Counted from the stretch's first letter, positions 18,010 to 28,650 are shown. The stretch: DNA of 64,000 nucleotides from Akkermansiaceae bacterium (GCA_030725745.1 JANRFH010000024.1:1-64000), one strand, 5' to 3'. Numbers and translations: made by a program. Notes: a model not told the origin generated them from the sequence alone.

Positions 18010-19785
18010 TTATGGAATTCGCGTGAACGAGATTCCAGCTAGGCTGGCGGTCTTGGTCTCACCTTCGATGCATGAGACGTTGATTTTGTATTTACCTGCC
18101 TTCGGGAAGTTCGTCCATCCTATCGGGAAGCTCGCGTAGTTGTGCGAGGAGTTCTGCTGGTTCTGCATGGTTTCACCGCCTTCAACTGCGACTTTCCAGA
18201 CCAAACGCTCTTCACCTGCGTATTTCAGGTCAACCTGGTAGTCGCCAGGCTCAAGCACATTTACTTCGAAGACAGCGGCTCCACCTTCCTGCCAGTTTGA
18301 GAACTGATCGACATGCTTCCATTCACCAAATTTCTCCATCCAGCGCTTGCTAGATTTTTTTACTCCTTTTTCGGAGGCAGTGGCAAAAGTGGCCTCTATG
18401 CGCGTGGTAACGTTGGGATCTAGGCCAAAGGTGTGATCCGCCTCTGGCTTGCCATCCATTTCCAACTCAATGACAGAAACGAGTTTCTCGGGAGCATCGC
18501 AAGGCAGCGAGAGCTTCACCCAGCCGTCTTTTTCTTCAAAGGTAATCGCCGCATCCGAGCCTAGCAGCTTTGCTGATTTGATCTTCGTTTTCAAGCCGGG
18601 GAGGTAAAGACCCTTCGAGCCGGGCCATTCAAAGACAGAGAGGAAAACAGTGTAGTCCTTCACGGTAGCATCGCCCCATGGAAGTGCGTGCCCCCATGGC
18701 GAGGCATCGGTGCCATAGACTACCTGCGGGTATTTGGCGATCCACTCGCCTGCTCCGCGCAAACCATCAGCGGCACGCTCAGGGATGGAGCCATCACCTT
18801 TGAGACCTACGTTAAGCATGTAGGTGCCGCCACGGGCAACTGTCGCAATGACGCGACCGAGAATGGTCTTGGGCGTTTTATAATTCTCATCATACCAAGC
18901 GAATGCCCATGAGTCATTGGTCGTATCGACCGTTTCCCAGAGGCCTTCCACGTTTTCCACCGGGACTTCCATGTCGCCGAGGGACTGATAGTCTCCGAGG
19001 CCATGGCCTGCTCGTCCGGAGATAAAGGCGTTTGGCTGATTTTTGTAAACGAGATCGCAGAGTTTCTCCACATATTCCTTTGGCATTTCACCGGGGGTAT
19101 CGAACCAGACGATCTCGATCTGGCCGTATTCGGTGGTGATCTCATTGACCTGATCGAAGCACTTCTCTTCAAAGTAATCACCAAAGTCCTTGGGGTTTCC
19201 TTCCGCGTCTTGTGGCGGTCCGCCGTTACCGCCAGGGAAAGTCCAGTCCTGGTTGTGTGAGTAATAGAAGCCGAAACCGATGCCGATCTCTTTGCAAGCA
19301 GCGGCAAGTTCTTTCATTGGATCACGCTTGAAGGGTGTGGCATCTACGATATTGAAATCGCTCACTTTGGAGTCATACATCGCGAAGCCGTCGTGGTGCT
19401 TGCTGGTGATGATGATGTATTTCATACCCGCGTCCTTGGCGAGTTGTGCGACTGCCTTTGCGTCGAAATTCACGGGATTAAAATCCTTAGCGATCTCTTT
19501 GTATTTCGGCACAGGGATCCCCGCCATGCGTGGGTTCATGATCCACTCGCCGATGCCGTAATAGGTCTTCCCATCCACCTTATTAGCCAAGTGAGAATAG
19601 AGCCCCCAATGAATGAACATCGCGTAGTTGCCGTCGGCGAAAAGCTGACCGCGCTTGGCATCTTCTGGGCGGAGCTTTACTACGTTATCGCCCCACATCT
19701 TATCCATCTCTTCGGAATGGAGGCTAGTTGCTAGTGCCGCCGCACCAATCGCAGCAAGGAAGTTTCTAGTTAGCTGGTTTGTCAT
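18010..19785 (-). CDS. Exported alpha-L-fucosidase, GH29
   Basis: A 591-aa secreted glycosidase that removes terminal alpha-L-fucose with retention. A signal peptide of about 23 residues is followed by the GH29 barrel. Conserved features include FIHWGLYS, the substrate-binding SKHHDGFAMYDS with its histidine pair, and WFDTPG with the predicted nucleophile Asp229. The C-terminal 130 residues form extra beta-sandwich domains; the last (from about 480) resembles a carbohydrate-binding module. The acid/base cannot be picked safely. It lies 102 bp below a pseudopilin partner gene and 170 bp above fucP, all on the same strand, fitting a fucose-release and uptake unit. Confidence 0.93.
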   Translation of the reverse strand: MTNQLTRNFLAAIGAAALATSLHSEEMDKMWGDNVVKLRPEDAKRGQLFADGNYAMFIHWGLYSHLANKVDGKTYYGIGEWIMNPRMAGIPVPKYKEIAKDFNPVNFDAKAVAQLAKDAGMKYIIITSKHHDGFAMYDSKVSDFNIVDATPFKRDPMKELAAACKEIGIGFGFYYSHNQDWTFPGGNGGPPQDAEGNPKDFGDYFEEKCFDQVNEITTEYGQIEIVWFDTPGEMPKEYVEKLCDLVYKNQPNAFISGRAGHGLGDYQSLGDMEVPVENVEGLWETVDTTNDSWAFAWYDENYKTPKTILGRVIATVARGGTYMLNVGLKGDGSIPERAADGLRGAGEWIAKYPQVVYGTDASPWGHALPWGDATVKDYTVFLSVFEWPGSKGLYLPGLKTKIKSAKLLGSDAAITFEEKDGWVKLSLPCDAPEKLVSVIELEMDGKPEADHTFGLDPNVTTRIEATFATASEKGVKKSSKRWMEKFGEWKHVDQFSNWQEGGAAVFEVNVLEPGDYQVDLKYAGEERLVWKVAVEGGETMQNQQNSSHNYASFPIGWTNFPKAGKYKINVSCIEGETKTASLAGISFTRIP

Positions 19786-19887
19786 GATTGTTGGTTTGGA
19801 AATTTCCTGAGGTTGTTGCGTGTTTGTGAAAGTCCAGAAGTTGTGGATTCAAAGCGCCAAAGCATTCCTTGGCAGAAAGGCAGGCAA

Positions 19888-20640
19888 TCATCGGGTTTCA
19901 ACAGGGAGTTTCCGTGGGATGATCTGGGTCAGGAATTTTACTTTCGGCATTTCGCCGGGCTTCGAAGGTTTTCCAATGAACACCATTTCCCTGCCTGTGG
20001 GTTGACCAAATAGACGCGTCTCGAAAATCACCTTCCCTTTTTGATCGCCTATCAGGAAGGGAACAAAGGCGCCTTGATCATCCACCCGTGATTTCACCAC
20101 TTCCATCTTGCCCGGATCGATACCCGCAACCTGCCCCGCAAGCCTCACTTGAAGTTTCGTGGAGGTAAAATTGAAAAAACGGAATGTCCCAGGGGGAAAG
20201 GCTTTGAGCGAATCATCAATAGCTATGATGCGCAGCTTCATCTCAGCAGCGTTGGCAACTTCATCCAGAAGAAAAAGCAGCCTGCGAGTCTCTGGGATCA
20301 GCTTGGATCTTCCAACTTCCCGGTAAGTGGTCTGTTCGTCGGTGACCTTGGCAACAAATAGCGAGAAGACCTCAGACTTCCTAAGGAACATCGGTGCCGA
20401 GCGCGTACCGGGAAAGAGCTCCACCGGTAGATAGCTTTCCCCGTCGCGGTAAAAGAGAGGTTCATCGGGCATTTCACCGAGAGCAACACAGGTAAACATA
20501 AGTCCCGAAGCTTTGTCGGATTCCTCTTTTCCCTCCAGTTGAGCATACAAACTCCCGTTACAGGTAAGAATCGCAATGGTAAAGACCACTATGGATCTGG
20601 TGAAAATCCTCGCCGTGGATGGATTCGAGTGATTGGACAT
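19888..20640 (-). CDS. Secreted partner protein of the giant pseudopilin, copy 1 (unknown family)
   Basis: A 250-aa protein with a signal peptide of about 33 residues (ending SLYA). It has no motif I recognise, but it is clearly homologous to the gene at 36843-37607. Shared elements are EPLFYRDGESYLPVE versus EELFYKDGKSFLPIK near residue 60, and IDDSLKAFPPGTFRFFNF, RLFGQPTGREMVFI near the end. The pattern is beta-rich. It starts 35 bp after the stop of the 1212-aa pseudopilin gene, so they are probably co-transcribed. The role is unknown; an assembly factor, pilotin or cap of a surface structure would fit. It is not a Verru_Chthon B, C or D protein as far as I can see, since it lacks a prepilin leader. 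Confidence 0.75.
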   Translation of the reverse strand: MSNHSNPSTARIFTRSIVVFTIAILTCNGSLYAQLEGKEESDKASGLMFTCVALGEMPDEPLFYRDGESYLPVELFPGTRSAPMFLRKSEVFSLFVAKVTDEQTTYREVGRSKLIPETRRLLFLLDEVANAAEMKLRIIAIDDSLKAFPPGTFRFFNFTSTKLQVRLAGQVAGIDPGKMEVVKSRVDDQGAFVPFLIGDQKGKVIFETRLFGQPTGREMVFIGKPSKPGEMPKVKFLTQIIPRKLPVETR

Positions 20641-20675
20641 CGGATTTTTTTAAAGGTTGATTCAAAGAGCATCTA

Positions 20676-23600
20676 TCAGAATTCTTCGGCACTGATCCAA
20701 CGGAACCCAACGACTCCGAAACGACGTCCGAACCTCTGGTTGACTTCGTTCAGATTCGACGAAGAGGGAGTGATTGGATCTGTGGCCTCGTCCCAAGGTT
20801 CATTGTTATCAGGATCCGTGCGGGTATCCATGTATTCGGGGAAGCGCTGCACCAATGCCTCACATGTCGCATGGGCAACGATCCGGGTACCGTCCTTCGA
20901 TCTCACCTCACCGTAGGCGCGGATGCGGAAGGTATCGGATCTCGCAGAGAGGCGCGGCGCGAGAGCCCGGAGAACATCCGCCTGGGTGATGTCCCCTGCG
21001 ATGCCCGCCGTGGTCAGCCCGGTAACTTTCACATCAGGAAGGTAGTAGTTCGAATAAATGGGCGCCACACCGCCGGCGGCAGTTTGGACGGAATCATTGA
21101 CGCCAGTCTCGTCCAGCGCCGTCTGGATCGCACCAGTGTAGTTGGCGTCGGTCTTGGGTGTGCCCACCCTGTGGTTCACGAAATCGGAAATGCTCATGAA
21201 TGGCCCGCGCCGTTTGATCTGCTCCACGAGTTTCACGGCGAGTTCGGAAATTTCATTTTCTGTCATTCGCGAAAATCCGCCCCAATGAGGCCGGGAAACC
21301 GTAGGGCTGGGCGATACGCTGGATGGAAACGGCGTACCACTAGCGGAATCGGTGCCTCCGTCGGCGAACTTCACGGCGAGGTCGCGGTTGGCGCCCAGAA
21401 AAGCCGTCCATGCGGCAACGGAGGTGGAGTTGACGTTGAATGCACCGTCGATTAGGGTGTAGGCACCCAGCTTTTTGTAGCCATCATTAGCACTGAGATC
21501 GGCTATGACATCGGCAGCCTTTGCACCTCGTGGCAGGAAAGGACGCAGGACGGGGTTTGCGCGAGCCGTTTCCGGATTCTCTCCGAAAAGATCAGAGATT
21601 GCCTCTTCAAGCGTGCCGTTGGCGTTGTATCCACTGCCGCTGATTGAAAACTCCGGGGCGAGGCCAGAGAAATAGTAGCGGTCGAACAGCGCATCGTTGA
21701 GCAGCCATGACTGATCGACAGCGGTGAAAGACTCCTTGGTTGAGCCACCTCCGGTATTGACCTTCCCGTAGGGAGAGATCGGCGAAAAGATCGCACTGGA
21801 CCAGGAATTTCCGACCGCATGATAAGGCTCGGAAGCCATGGTGCTGAGATGCGCATGGGAGAGATCCGCCAAAGACATCAGCGGAGCCGAGGGAATGTTC
21901 GACATTGGCACCGAGGTCGAGCCATTGCCCGATTGGAAGCTGGCACCCCAAAAACCATTCCGAGCTGTGCTGGAGAAATTAATACCGTGTCCATTGAGCA
22001 GGTTGTTGGGTTGGGAGTCGGTCACATGATTATAAACCTGATTGAGCGTATTGGCTCTCCAGAAGTCCTTAGAGATGACCATGGGTGCTGGGTTGAACCG
22101 CGCGAACACCTCGACGGGATTAGGGTTTTGACCCCCGAAAAAGGCAGGCTTCATCAGGAGCGTGAAAAGCCCGAAGAAGTGCTTCTGATTAATAAGTCCG
22201 GCACCGTCGAGTGCAGGGGAAAAGACCGTGGTTCCTTTCGCCTGGGGGCTCACATATTCCGTCAACCGGCCCCCCTGTGCGGTCAGTTGCATATGCATGT
22301 GCTGGGATTCATCCATCTGAGTAGGCGTCGCTCGATTTGGAAACTCCGTCTCGATATAGAAACGGTCTGAACTAGCATTATCCTCCTCTGTGAAGACATA
22401 ACCGATGGTTGGATTTCCGGAGGCAAAGCTGACGTAAGTCGTTTGGTTATTCCCCGCAATCTCCGTCATGATGAGTCCGCTATTATTGACTCCCTCTGTG
22501 AAATAGCCAGTGGTCGAGGTCTCACTTCCAGATGCGGCTGGAGAAACAACAATCACCTCACCTGGCTGCATGGTGATGAGCGAAGAGCCTCCTGGGGTCT
22601 TCACGTTAAACGCATACTCCCTTCCGGCTGTGTTCACGTTCCATTGGAAGATGTTCCGCATCAAACACACCAAGTTCCTTGTGGTTGATCCCTCCTTTAT
22701 CTGAAGCCTTACGGTTCCGGGAAAGGAGTTTGCCAACGAGATCCTGAGATCCGTGACCTCAAGGGGGCGATTATACGGATTCCAGAGATAAAAGATCGGA
22801 TCAATCCCGATCGCCAGTTTCGCGCGTTGAGCGCCAGGATCATAGTCTTTGAGCAATACGCTGACCAAAGCAGTGGTTCCGAGGTTGACCGGTCCGTAGC
22901 TCGCCTGCGCAGGGCGATAAAGGTAATGGGGGGTATTGGGGCTGAACCAACCTTCCCTTTCCTCAAGATCCCATTGGTCTCCCCAAGTTCCAGCCGTATC
23001 CAGCATGTTGCTGAAAGGCTTCCCTTCCGTGCTCCTGTTCGGAAAATAGGGGCGGCTTGCGAGCGTGTAGTTGCCGCCGGAGCCCTTGAGCCTCTTGTAG
23101 AGGTTCGCATAGTCACGTAGCGCCCACCAGTTCGGCCCACGCATCTTCGCTTCCGGCCTGACGATACTCCCTTGAAACGGCGTCCCTGATCCCTGAAAGT
23201 CCCGATACAGGAAACGCTCGTTGACCGGCAGACCGTTCGGTTTCTTTGGGCCGCTAAGCCGATCCCCGTTGCCCACGAATTCACCCGCCTGTGTGTTAAA
23301 CTTCGCAGGCATCGACGACGGCATGTCCGCAGTGCCATCCATTTCAAAGGCGAGGCTGAGATCGCGACGCAGCCCGCCCCATTTCACATCGCTCATCACA
23401 CCTAAGCTACCGAGAGTGATGTCATGACGGTTATCCTTGAGCCACTCCCTCTGGCTTGACGAAGAGCCGAGCGCCAGAACGACATCGGAGGCTTCAAACG
23501 TCTTGTTCATCTCATCGAGCCAAGCATTTCCCGCAGACGAGCTGACCGGATAGTTGACCTTTCCAGTAAAAGGCCCCTCGAACACCTCGTAGTCCGGCCC

Positions 23601-24314
23601 CGGTGCCACGGAAAGCCGCGCTGCCTGCTCAGTAACCTCATCGGGAAATTCACCCTCGCTCCAACCCAAATCCGCCTTCACGCCCTGATCCTCAATCCAG
23701 TAGGCGTAAAACTGATTGTCTCCCGACCCATTCTCAACCGCCACCTTCGGAACGCGCACGGTAGAGGCGGCATTCGACCCCTCGAAAATCACGACATCGT
23801 CAGCACCCGGGGAAGCCGAGACCTCCCCCAGCACGGATGCCGAAGGATCCTGTGAAGAAACCAACCAACCCACAAATTGCCGGGTATTTGGCTGCATGGG
23901 ATTGAAACTCGGCGTTGATCCCGCTTCCGCAATCGTGTCCGACTTCCAGACCCCTGCCCAATGCCTGCGCCCGTCCTTAGGGCTGACACCGGAAGTGTAG
24001 GTATTTTCGCTATCCCCGAGGATCGAAGCCGTCGCCGTGATCCTCTGATCCGGCCCCGCCGCTTTCTGAAGTTCGCCGAGCGCCACCATGAGAGCTGTCC
24101 TAGCATTCGCCCTCGCCAACGCCATAGCCTGCTCATTGCCGCTGTTTCTGATCGCCACCGAACTCAAGCCCAACAGACCCAGGGCAATGACCGACAGCAA
24201 TACCATCAGGGTCAGCGTCACCACCAGAGCGAAACCTGACGGAGATTTGCAGGAACCGGCGCTGGATGCGGGAACCAACGCTAATTTGCGCAAAACGTTG
24301 TGTAGCAATACCAT
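20676..24314 (-). CDS. Giant pseudopilin-like protein, Verru_Chthon cassette protein A type, copy 1
   Basis: A 1212-aa protein with a prepilin-like N-terminus. A short basic leader ends in Gly27, followed by FALVVTLTLMVLLSV, a hydrophobic helix of about 26 residues. Position +5 is valine, not glutamate, as in GspK and PilX minor pilins. The large outer part has repeated family features: the aspartate-rich strand YAYWIEDQGVKADLGWSE, MQPGEVIVVSP, the GAFNVNSTS segment with a following SDFVN helix that resembles the GspK core, and a conserved C-terminus (FGRRFGVVGFRW). This matches what I recall of Verru_Chthon cassette protein A in Verrucomicrobia. It would need a prepilin peptidase and a T2SS/T4P machine not seen here. 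Confidence 0.85.
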   Translation of the reverse strand: MVLLHNVLRKLALVPASSAGSCKSPSGFALVVTLTLMVLLSVIALGLLGLSSVAIRNSGNEQAMALARANARTALMVALGELQKAAGPDQRITATASILGDSENTYTSGVSPKDGRRHWAGVWKSDTIAEAGSTPSFNPMQPNTRQFVGWLVSSQDPSASVLGEVSASPGADDVVIFEGSNAASTVRVPKVAVENGSGDNQFYAYWIEDQGVKADLGWSEGEFPDEVTEQAARLSVAPGPDYEVFEGPFTGKVNYPVSSSAGNAWLDEMNKTFEASDVVLALGSSSSQREWLKDNRHDITLGSLGVMSDVKWGGLRRDLSLAFEMDGTADMPSSMPAKFNTQAGEFVGNGDRLSGPKKPNGLPVNERFLYRDFQGSGTPFQGSIVRPEAKMRGPNWWALRDYANLYKRLKGSGGNYTLASRPYFPNRSTEGKPFSNMLDTAGTWGDQWDLEEREGWFSPNTPHYLYRPAQASYGPVNLGTTALVSVLLKDYDPGAQRAKLAIGIDPIFYLWNPYNRPLEVTDLRISLANSFPGTVRLQIKEGSTTRNLVCLMRNIFQWNVNTAGREYAFNVKTPGGSSLITMQPGEVIVVSPAASGSETSTTGYFTEGVNNSGLIMTEIAGNNQTTYVSFASGNPTIGYVFTEEDNASSDRFYIETEFPNRATPTQMDESQHMHMQLTAQGGRLTEYVSPQAKGTTVFSPALDGAGLINQKHFFGLFTLLMKPAFFGGQNPNPVEVFARFNPAPMVISKDFWRANTLNQVYNHVTDSQPNNLLNGHGINFSSTARNGFWGASFQSGNGSTSVPMSNIPSAPLMSLADLSHAHLSTMASEPYHAVGNSWSSAIFSPISPYGKVNTGGGSTKESFTAVDQSWLLNDALFDRYYFSGLAPEFSISGSGYNANGTLEEAISDLFGENPETARANPVLRPFLPRGAKAADVIADLSANDGYKKLGAYTLIDGAFNVNSTSVAAWTAFLGANRDLAVKFADGGTDSASGTPFPSSVSPSPTVSRPHWGGFSRMTENEISELAVKLVEQIKRRGPFMSISDFVNHRVGTPKTDANYTGAIQTALDETGVNDSVQTAAGGVAPIYSNYYLPDVKVTGLTTAGIAGDITQADVLRALAPRLSARSDTFRIRAYGEVRSKDGTRIVAHATCEALVQRFPEYMDTRTDPDNNEPWDEATDPITPSSSNLNEVNQRFGRRFGVVGFRWISAEEF

Positions 24315-24514
24315 GGGGTCTTATTAGAAAATCCACAGTTTCAGCTTTCCCGCCGGGTGGCTGCCCACCTCCGCCAGAAAATCAACTCTGTGATTACAAA
24401 GAGACTACACACAAACGATCGGAAAAACATCCCCATTTTAGAGGATACGGCGCACTTTGCGCCTTGATATGCATCCAACTACAATCTGATCCCACCTAGC
24501 TTTGCAGAACCTTT

Positions 24515-25207
24515 CTACAAGTCTCGAACCGGAGCGTTGTAGTAGGTCACTGCGGTAGATCCGGGGGGGGAATAGATAAAAATCAAAGATCTGCGGGTCG
24601 CACTTTGCCTCCATACCTGGCGGATGAATGTCAGACGCTTCTTGCGCACGGGATCAATCCTATCGATCTGAACCTGATACTCCTCGCCTGGCGCAGCAGC
24701 GTTTTTCACTATCGCCGTCGCGTTCGCTTTCAAGACAAGCTTCTTTCTCCCAACTAGTCCGAAAACATCGCTGTTGGTGAAATTGATGAACATTCGGTCA
24801 CCGTTACCTAAATTCCCTGAGCTGGCGTTGATCACCTTAAACCTCACTGGCATCACCGGATTTTTGGGATCATGGAATGCTAGAATCAGTACCTTCTCCC
24901 ATCCTTCAGGAACTTTGGCTGTCGGTGCGTTTTTAGGAAATTCCGAATCTTCGGGAAGTATAGACGGGAGAAACCCAAGAACCAGTTCGCCACTCCCCAA
25001 TTCGAAGGATTCAGAGAAATTGTTTCGTTTCAATTCAACTTCCACAGGATCTTTACCCGTCTGATAGATCGCTACGGATTCGGGGGCACCTTTCGGTGCC
25101 TTGAAGTAAAGCATCTGCGCTGTCCTATCGGCCAGAGCAACCGAGGACAACGCAACGCTAAATAGCAGCGCAAAGATTCTGTTTTTCTGTAGGAAGAGGT
25201 AATTCAT
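24515..25207 (-). CDS. Secreted partner protein of the giant pseudopilin, copy 2 (divergent)
   Basis: A 230-aa secreted protein with a signal peptide of about 26 residues (ending VALA). It is divergent from the other two partners and shorter in front, but keeps the pattern of the central core: LGNGDRMFINFTNSD corresponds to PPGTFRFFNFTSTK, followed by a KKLVLKANATAIVK strand. The similarity is weak and I see it only after aligning positions. The gene begins 8 bp after the stop of the 1140-aa pseudopilin, so they are almost certainly translated from one message. The N-terminal half has a GxPESVAIYQTG element with no known match. Function unknown. Confidence 0.68.
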   Translation of the reverse strand: MNYLFLQKNRIFALLFSVALSSVALADRTAQMLYFKAPKGAPESVAIYQTGKDPVEVELKRNNFSESFELGSGELVLGFLPSILPEDSEFPKNAPTAKVPEGWEKVLILAFHDPKNPVMPVRFKVINASSGNLGNGDRMFINFTNSDVFGLVGRKKLVLKANATAIVKNAAAPGEEYQVQIDRIDPVRKKRLTFIRQVWRQSATRRSLIFIYSPPGSTAVTYYNAPVRDL

Positions 25208-25215
25208 GAGGGTTT

Positions 25216-28200
25216 TTAAATTTCATCCGAAGAAAGCCAGCGGAACGACACGATTTCGAACCTTCTACCAAATTTCTCATTCAAATCAGACTGGATATCG
25301 GCGTACTCCGTCGGCGCGTCCTCAGAATCCACATATTCCGCCTTCCTTTGGACGACGGCTTCACACCAACTACTAGCTGTCACCTCACTTGTCTCTGCAT
25401 TTCTGGCCTCGCCGTATGCACGGATCACGAAGGTATCGTCGCGTGCAGAAATGATCGGAGCAAGAGGCCTGAGGATATCCGCCTGTCTAGGCCAACCAGG
25501 GGTCCCGTATGCGGCATATCCCTCCGCAGCTTTTTTATAATTATAAATCGTGTCCGCGTCCGAAGACTGGGTTGCTTGCTGAGGAAATGCATCCTGAATA
25601 TCCTCGAAAGGATTATCTTGCGTCGATTCAGCCAGCGTCATGAGTGCGGTCTCGATGGCTCCCGCCATGGCGAGGTCATCGTCACTGCTCAGGCGCCTGT
25701 TGACGAATTCCGAGAGTGAGAGGAAAGGGCCACGCGCTTTAACCTGTTCGACGATTTCTTTTGCAAGAGCCTCGATCTGATCGTCGTCCATCGTGGTGTA
25801 TGTGGCCAGTCTCGCGGTATTGCTATCCGCAGCGGACAAGGGATCACCGGCGACTGTTGTTCTGCTTACAACGGTATCAGATGAGTCGGCAAGATCGGTG
25901 CTCCAATCGTCTGCACTTGCTGCTCCCATAGAGGTTTCGGGAACCTGGACATCCCTCTGGTTCATCAGAACGGCTTTCCATGCCTCAAAGGAGGTGGAGT
26001 TGATGTTGAACATTCCCTCCACTTCGATTTCTGCGGCGATGTCGTGCCATGCCATATCTTGTGCGAGGATGTCTTCAGCTGCTTTTAGTGCATCCTCTGC
26101 TGCCAATGGATGGGCGGGCAAATAACGACGGTTCCTGAGAGGGGTATCTAAGGAAAGGTGATCTGCGTAAACCTCTTCAATCGGCCGGTTTTCACTTTGG
26201 GTGAACGCCACCACATCGGGCGTGATCGAGGATACAAACCAGTCGTCGAACAGCACATGGTTGCTGGCATAGCTGTGATCGATACTGGAATTACTACTCC
26301 CTAGAATTTGGTTTTTCGCGATGTGTGGAGATGCATGGCTGTTGCCAATCGCATTGGTCATCCGTGGCGGATATGGATTCCTGAATGCCACATCGAAGTG
26401 CTGGAGCTCGCCAAGCGAAAGCAACGGTTGCGTCGGCAATTCAGAAATGACCCATCGGTTCAGCCCTAGTCCTGATTGGAATGAAGTGCCTACATAACTG
26501 CTTGCGTCGACACCGAAAGCGACTCCTGAATCGGACTGCGGCATGAAGGCATCTTCCCATGAGTTCGGTGCAAAAACCTCCCAGATATATGGGCTATCCT
26601 CGGGGTTCACATCTCGTGTAAAACCCGAATTGACTAGATTTGTGGAAATTGGATTCGTATTGAAATAGCCCTTGGTGTGAACCTTGGACAACTCTCCGGA
26701 GGCATCCTCGTTCAACAACGTACGAAGCCCAATGGACACCACCAAAAACGGGCTATCTTCCTCAAAAGCACTCTTTAAAGTTTGGTTGTCGTTCACCAGA
26801 TCTGGCAATGGGAGTTTCTCAGCAGCCTTATTTGGCGGAATTTTCATCCAATGTTTCACCCATTTCAATTTGAGATCGTTGCCATCAGGGGTGTTCTTGT
26901 CCCTAGACCAGAAATGCTGGAAATCCCCCGATACACTGCCACTCGTGGTTTTATGAGCCCAGCGATAAGTGAATTGGTCAGCAGCAGCTCCAGGGACAAT
27001 TCCCGGTGCACCTTGAGATAAATTTCTTACAAAACTACCCTTGATACGGAATCCAGGATCCAGATAAATCACGCCAAAGCCGCTCTCCCCCTCACCATCT
27101 CTCCCATACATTCGGGATTCTCCTGGTTTCCATGTTGCGTCAGCGCCACTTCCAGGAGCCACTTGCATCCGCATGATGGTGCTTTTCCCGCTGGTCTCGA
27201 TCAATCTTTGGATATTCAACTTGACCTCCGCTTGGTCGCCCACCTTGGCATAAAGATCGAAGGGAAAGGTATTATTATACAGATGATACAGAGAAATGGG
27301 AGCACCCTCAATCGCCACATTGTAGGGATTCCAAAGCGAAACCGAGGGCTTAAATAGAAATCGAGGGGTATAAAGCTCACCGGATTTTGTCGCATCGTAG
27401 CCAATTGCGATGTGAATGCGCGCAGTCACAGGCTGGATTCCGATCCAGTCGCTATTATTGGAAGCTACCGCATTAAAATAAGGTTCACCGGAGCTTCCAT
27501 TGGTTTTCACCGTTTTGTAGAGCGAAACGAAATCCAGCAGGGAGTGCCAGCTCATGGCGACGTTATCGGTGGTGACCCAGGGGTAGATAGCGGCATCCGC
27601 CGAGTTACTGCTCAACCTCAGAGAGCGCTCCACCTCTTCAGCAAAAGGTTCTGCGGAGAAAACTGGTAAGCCGGTAGTCGGTAAATCACCTGTAGTTGCT
27701 CCCCTGTCCCACTTCTCCGCCATGAGCGAGAGGTCTCTCCTCCAGCCGCCGTTTGCGGTATTGGTCAGCAGTCCACGAGAATAAGCTGTGATGCCTTGGA
27801 AATATTTTACAGAAGGTATTTCCCCAGCGGCCAGTTCGTTACTTGCTAGATCGAATGAATTTAAGGAAATGGTCTTTCCCAGTTCTCCAAAGTCATCAAA
27901 ACCGAAGGCCGAAGGATCGGCCAAACCGTGGGAAGCCATCCTGCGGCTCCATTCCTCATCCCCCGAAGGTTCAGGATCAGGCTCCTTGATGAATGCCTTG
28001 GAGTTCTCACCCTGAATCCACCACGCGTAGGCTCCGCTTTCGTCAATTTCTGTCGGGACGAGATGGACTTCCTTGTCAGTCCCCGCTCCTAGGCTTCCTT
28101 CCGCCAACAGCGGTATCGTCGTGCCAACCACTTCTTTGAGATCCGGGGCGCTGGAAGGATTGCCTTCTGCATCATCTCCAGAGATCAGCCAAGCGAGGAA

Positions 28201-28638
28201 GCGTCCCGTCGAGCCCGCTGTATATTCTTGCGACTTAGAATTGTAATTCGGAGCGATCGGCAAACCAGTTGATTTATCATGATCGTTTCCCTCCCAAGAA
28301 CGCCACACACCGGTCAACTGCGGCGGCCCGTCACTTTCAGCTAGAGCATCAGCAGGAGCAGTCACCCTCGTGTCCGGCCCGGCAAGTTCTTGAAGCCGCG
28401 CCACAGCAAGAATCATGGCCAACTTTGCATTCCCACGGGCGATGTCACGATCCCGTGACACTCCACTACTTCTGATGCTTACGGTGCTCAGGGAGAGCAG
28501 ACCGACAGCCAGTATTAGCAGTAGCACCATCAGGACGAGGGTCACGATCAGGGCGAAACCCTGCGATCTCCCCCCCTTAGCACGCCTTCGAAATCGGGCA
28601 GCGTGCCCCGCAGCTGTTTTTTTGACGAAAGCGTTCAT
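25216..28638 (-). CDS. Giant pseudopilin-like protein, Verru_Chthon cassette protein A type, copy 2
   Basis: A 1140-aa homologue of the neighbouring giant pseudopilins. The basic leader again ends in Gly27, the same distance as copy 1, followed by FALIVTLVLMVLLLI. It keeps AYAWWIQGENSKA, the SLWNPYN motif, MFNINSTSFEAW with a following SEFVNRR helix, the AYGEARN strand and the conserved end FGRRFEIVSFRWLS. It is the most divergent of the three in the middle region. An upstream promoter (TTGACG, 17 bases, CATATT) suggests its own transcript. It lies 174 bp downstream of the last sulfatase gene. Function unknown beyond the pseudopilin resemblance. Confidence 0.83.
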   Translation of the reverse strand: MNAFVKKTAAGHAARFRRRAKGGRSQGFALIVTLVLMVLLLILAVGLLSLSTVSIRSSGVSRDRDIARGNAKLAMILAVARLQELAGPDTRVTAPADALAESDGPPQLTGVWRSWEGNDHDKSTGLPIAPNYNSKSQEYTAGSTGRFLAWLISGDDAEGNPSSAPDLKEVVGTTIPLLAEGSLGAGTDKEVHLVPTEIDESGAYAWWIQGENSKAFIKEPDPEPSGDEEWSRRMASHGLADPSAFGFDDFGELGKTISLNSFDLASNELAAGEIPSVKYFQGITAYSRGLLTNTANGGWRRDLSLMAEKWDRGATTGDLPTTGLPVFSAEPFAEEVERSLRLSSNSADAAIYPWVTTDNVAMSWHSLLDFVSLYKTVKTNGSSGEPYFNAVASNNSDWIGIQPVTARIHIAIGYDATKSGELYTPRFLFKPSVSLWNPYNVAIEGAPISLYHLYNNTFPFDLYAKVGDQAEVKLNIQRLIETSGKSTIMRMQVAPGSGADATWKPGESRMYGRDGEGESGFGVIYLDPGFRIKGSFVRNLSQGAPGIVPGAAADQFTYRWAHKTTSGSVSGDFQHFWSRDKNTPDGNDLKLKWVKHWMKIPPNKAAEKLPLPDLVNDNQTLKSAFEEDSPFLVVSIGLRTLLNEDASGELSKVHTKGYFNTNPISTNLVNSGFTRDVNPEDSPYIWEVFAPNSWEDAFMPQSDSGVAFGVDASSYVGTSFQSGLGLNRWVISELPTQPLLSLGELQHFDVAFRNPYPPRMTNAIGNSHASPHIAKNQILGSSNSSIDHSYASNHVLFDDWFVSSITPDVVAFTQSENRPIEEVYADHLSLDTPLRNRRYLPAHPLAAEDALKAAEDILAQDMAWHDIAAEIEVEGMFNINSTSFEAWKAVLMNQRDVQVPETSMGAASADDWSTDLADSSDTVVSRTTVAGDPLSAADSNTARLATYTTMDDDQIEALAKEIVEQVKARGPFLSLSEFVNRRLSSDDDLAMAGAIETALMTLAESTQDNPFEDIQDAFPQQATQSSDADTIYNYKKAAEGYAAYGTPGWPRQADILRPLAPIISARDDTFVIRAYGEARNAETSEVTASSWCEAVVQRKAEYVDSEDAPTEYADIQSDLNEKFGRRFEIVSFRWLSSDEI

Positions 28639-28650
28639 GGGCTTGAGTTA

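Noticed and set aside
24449-24463. GGCGCA-CTT-TGCGCC hairpin as terminator between partner 2 and pseudopilin 1
   Set aside because: The stem is perfect but short, no T-run follows, and it lies far from both gene ends.
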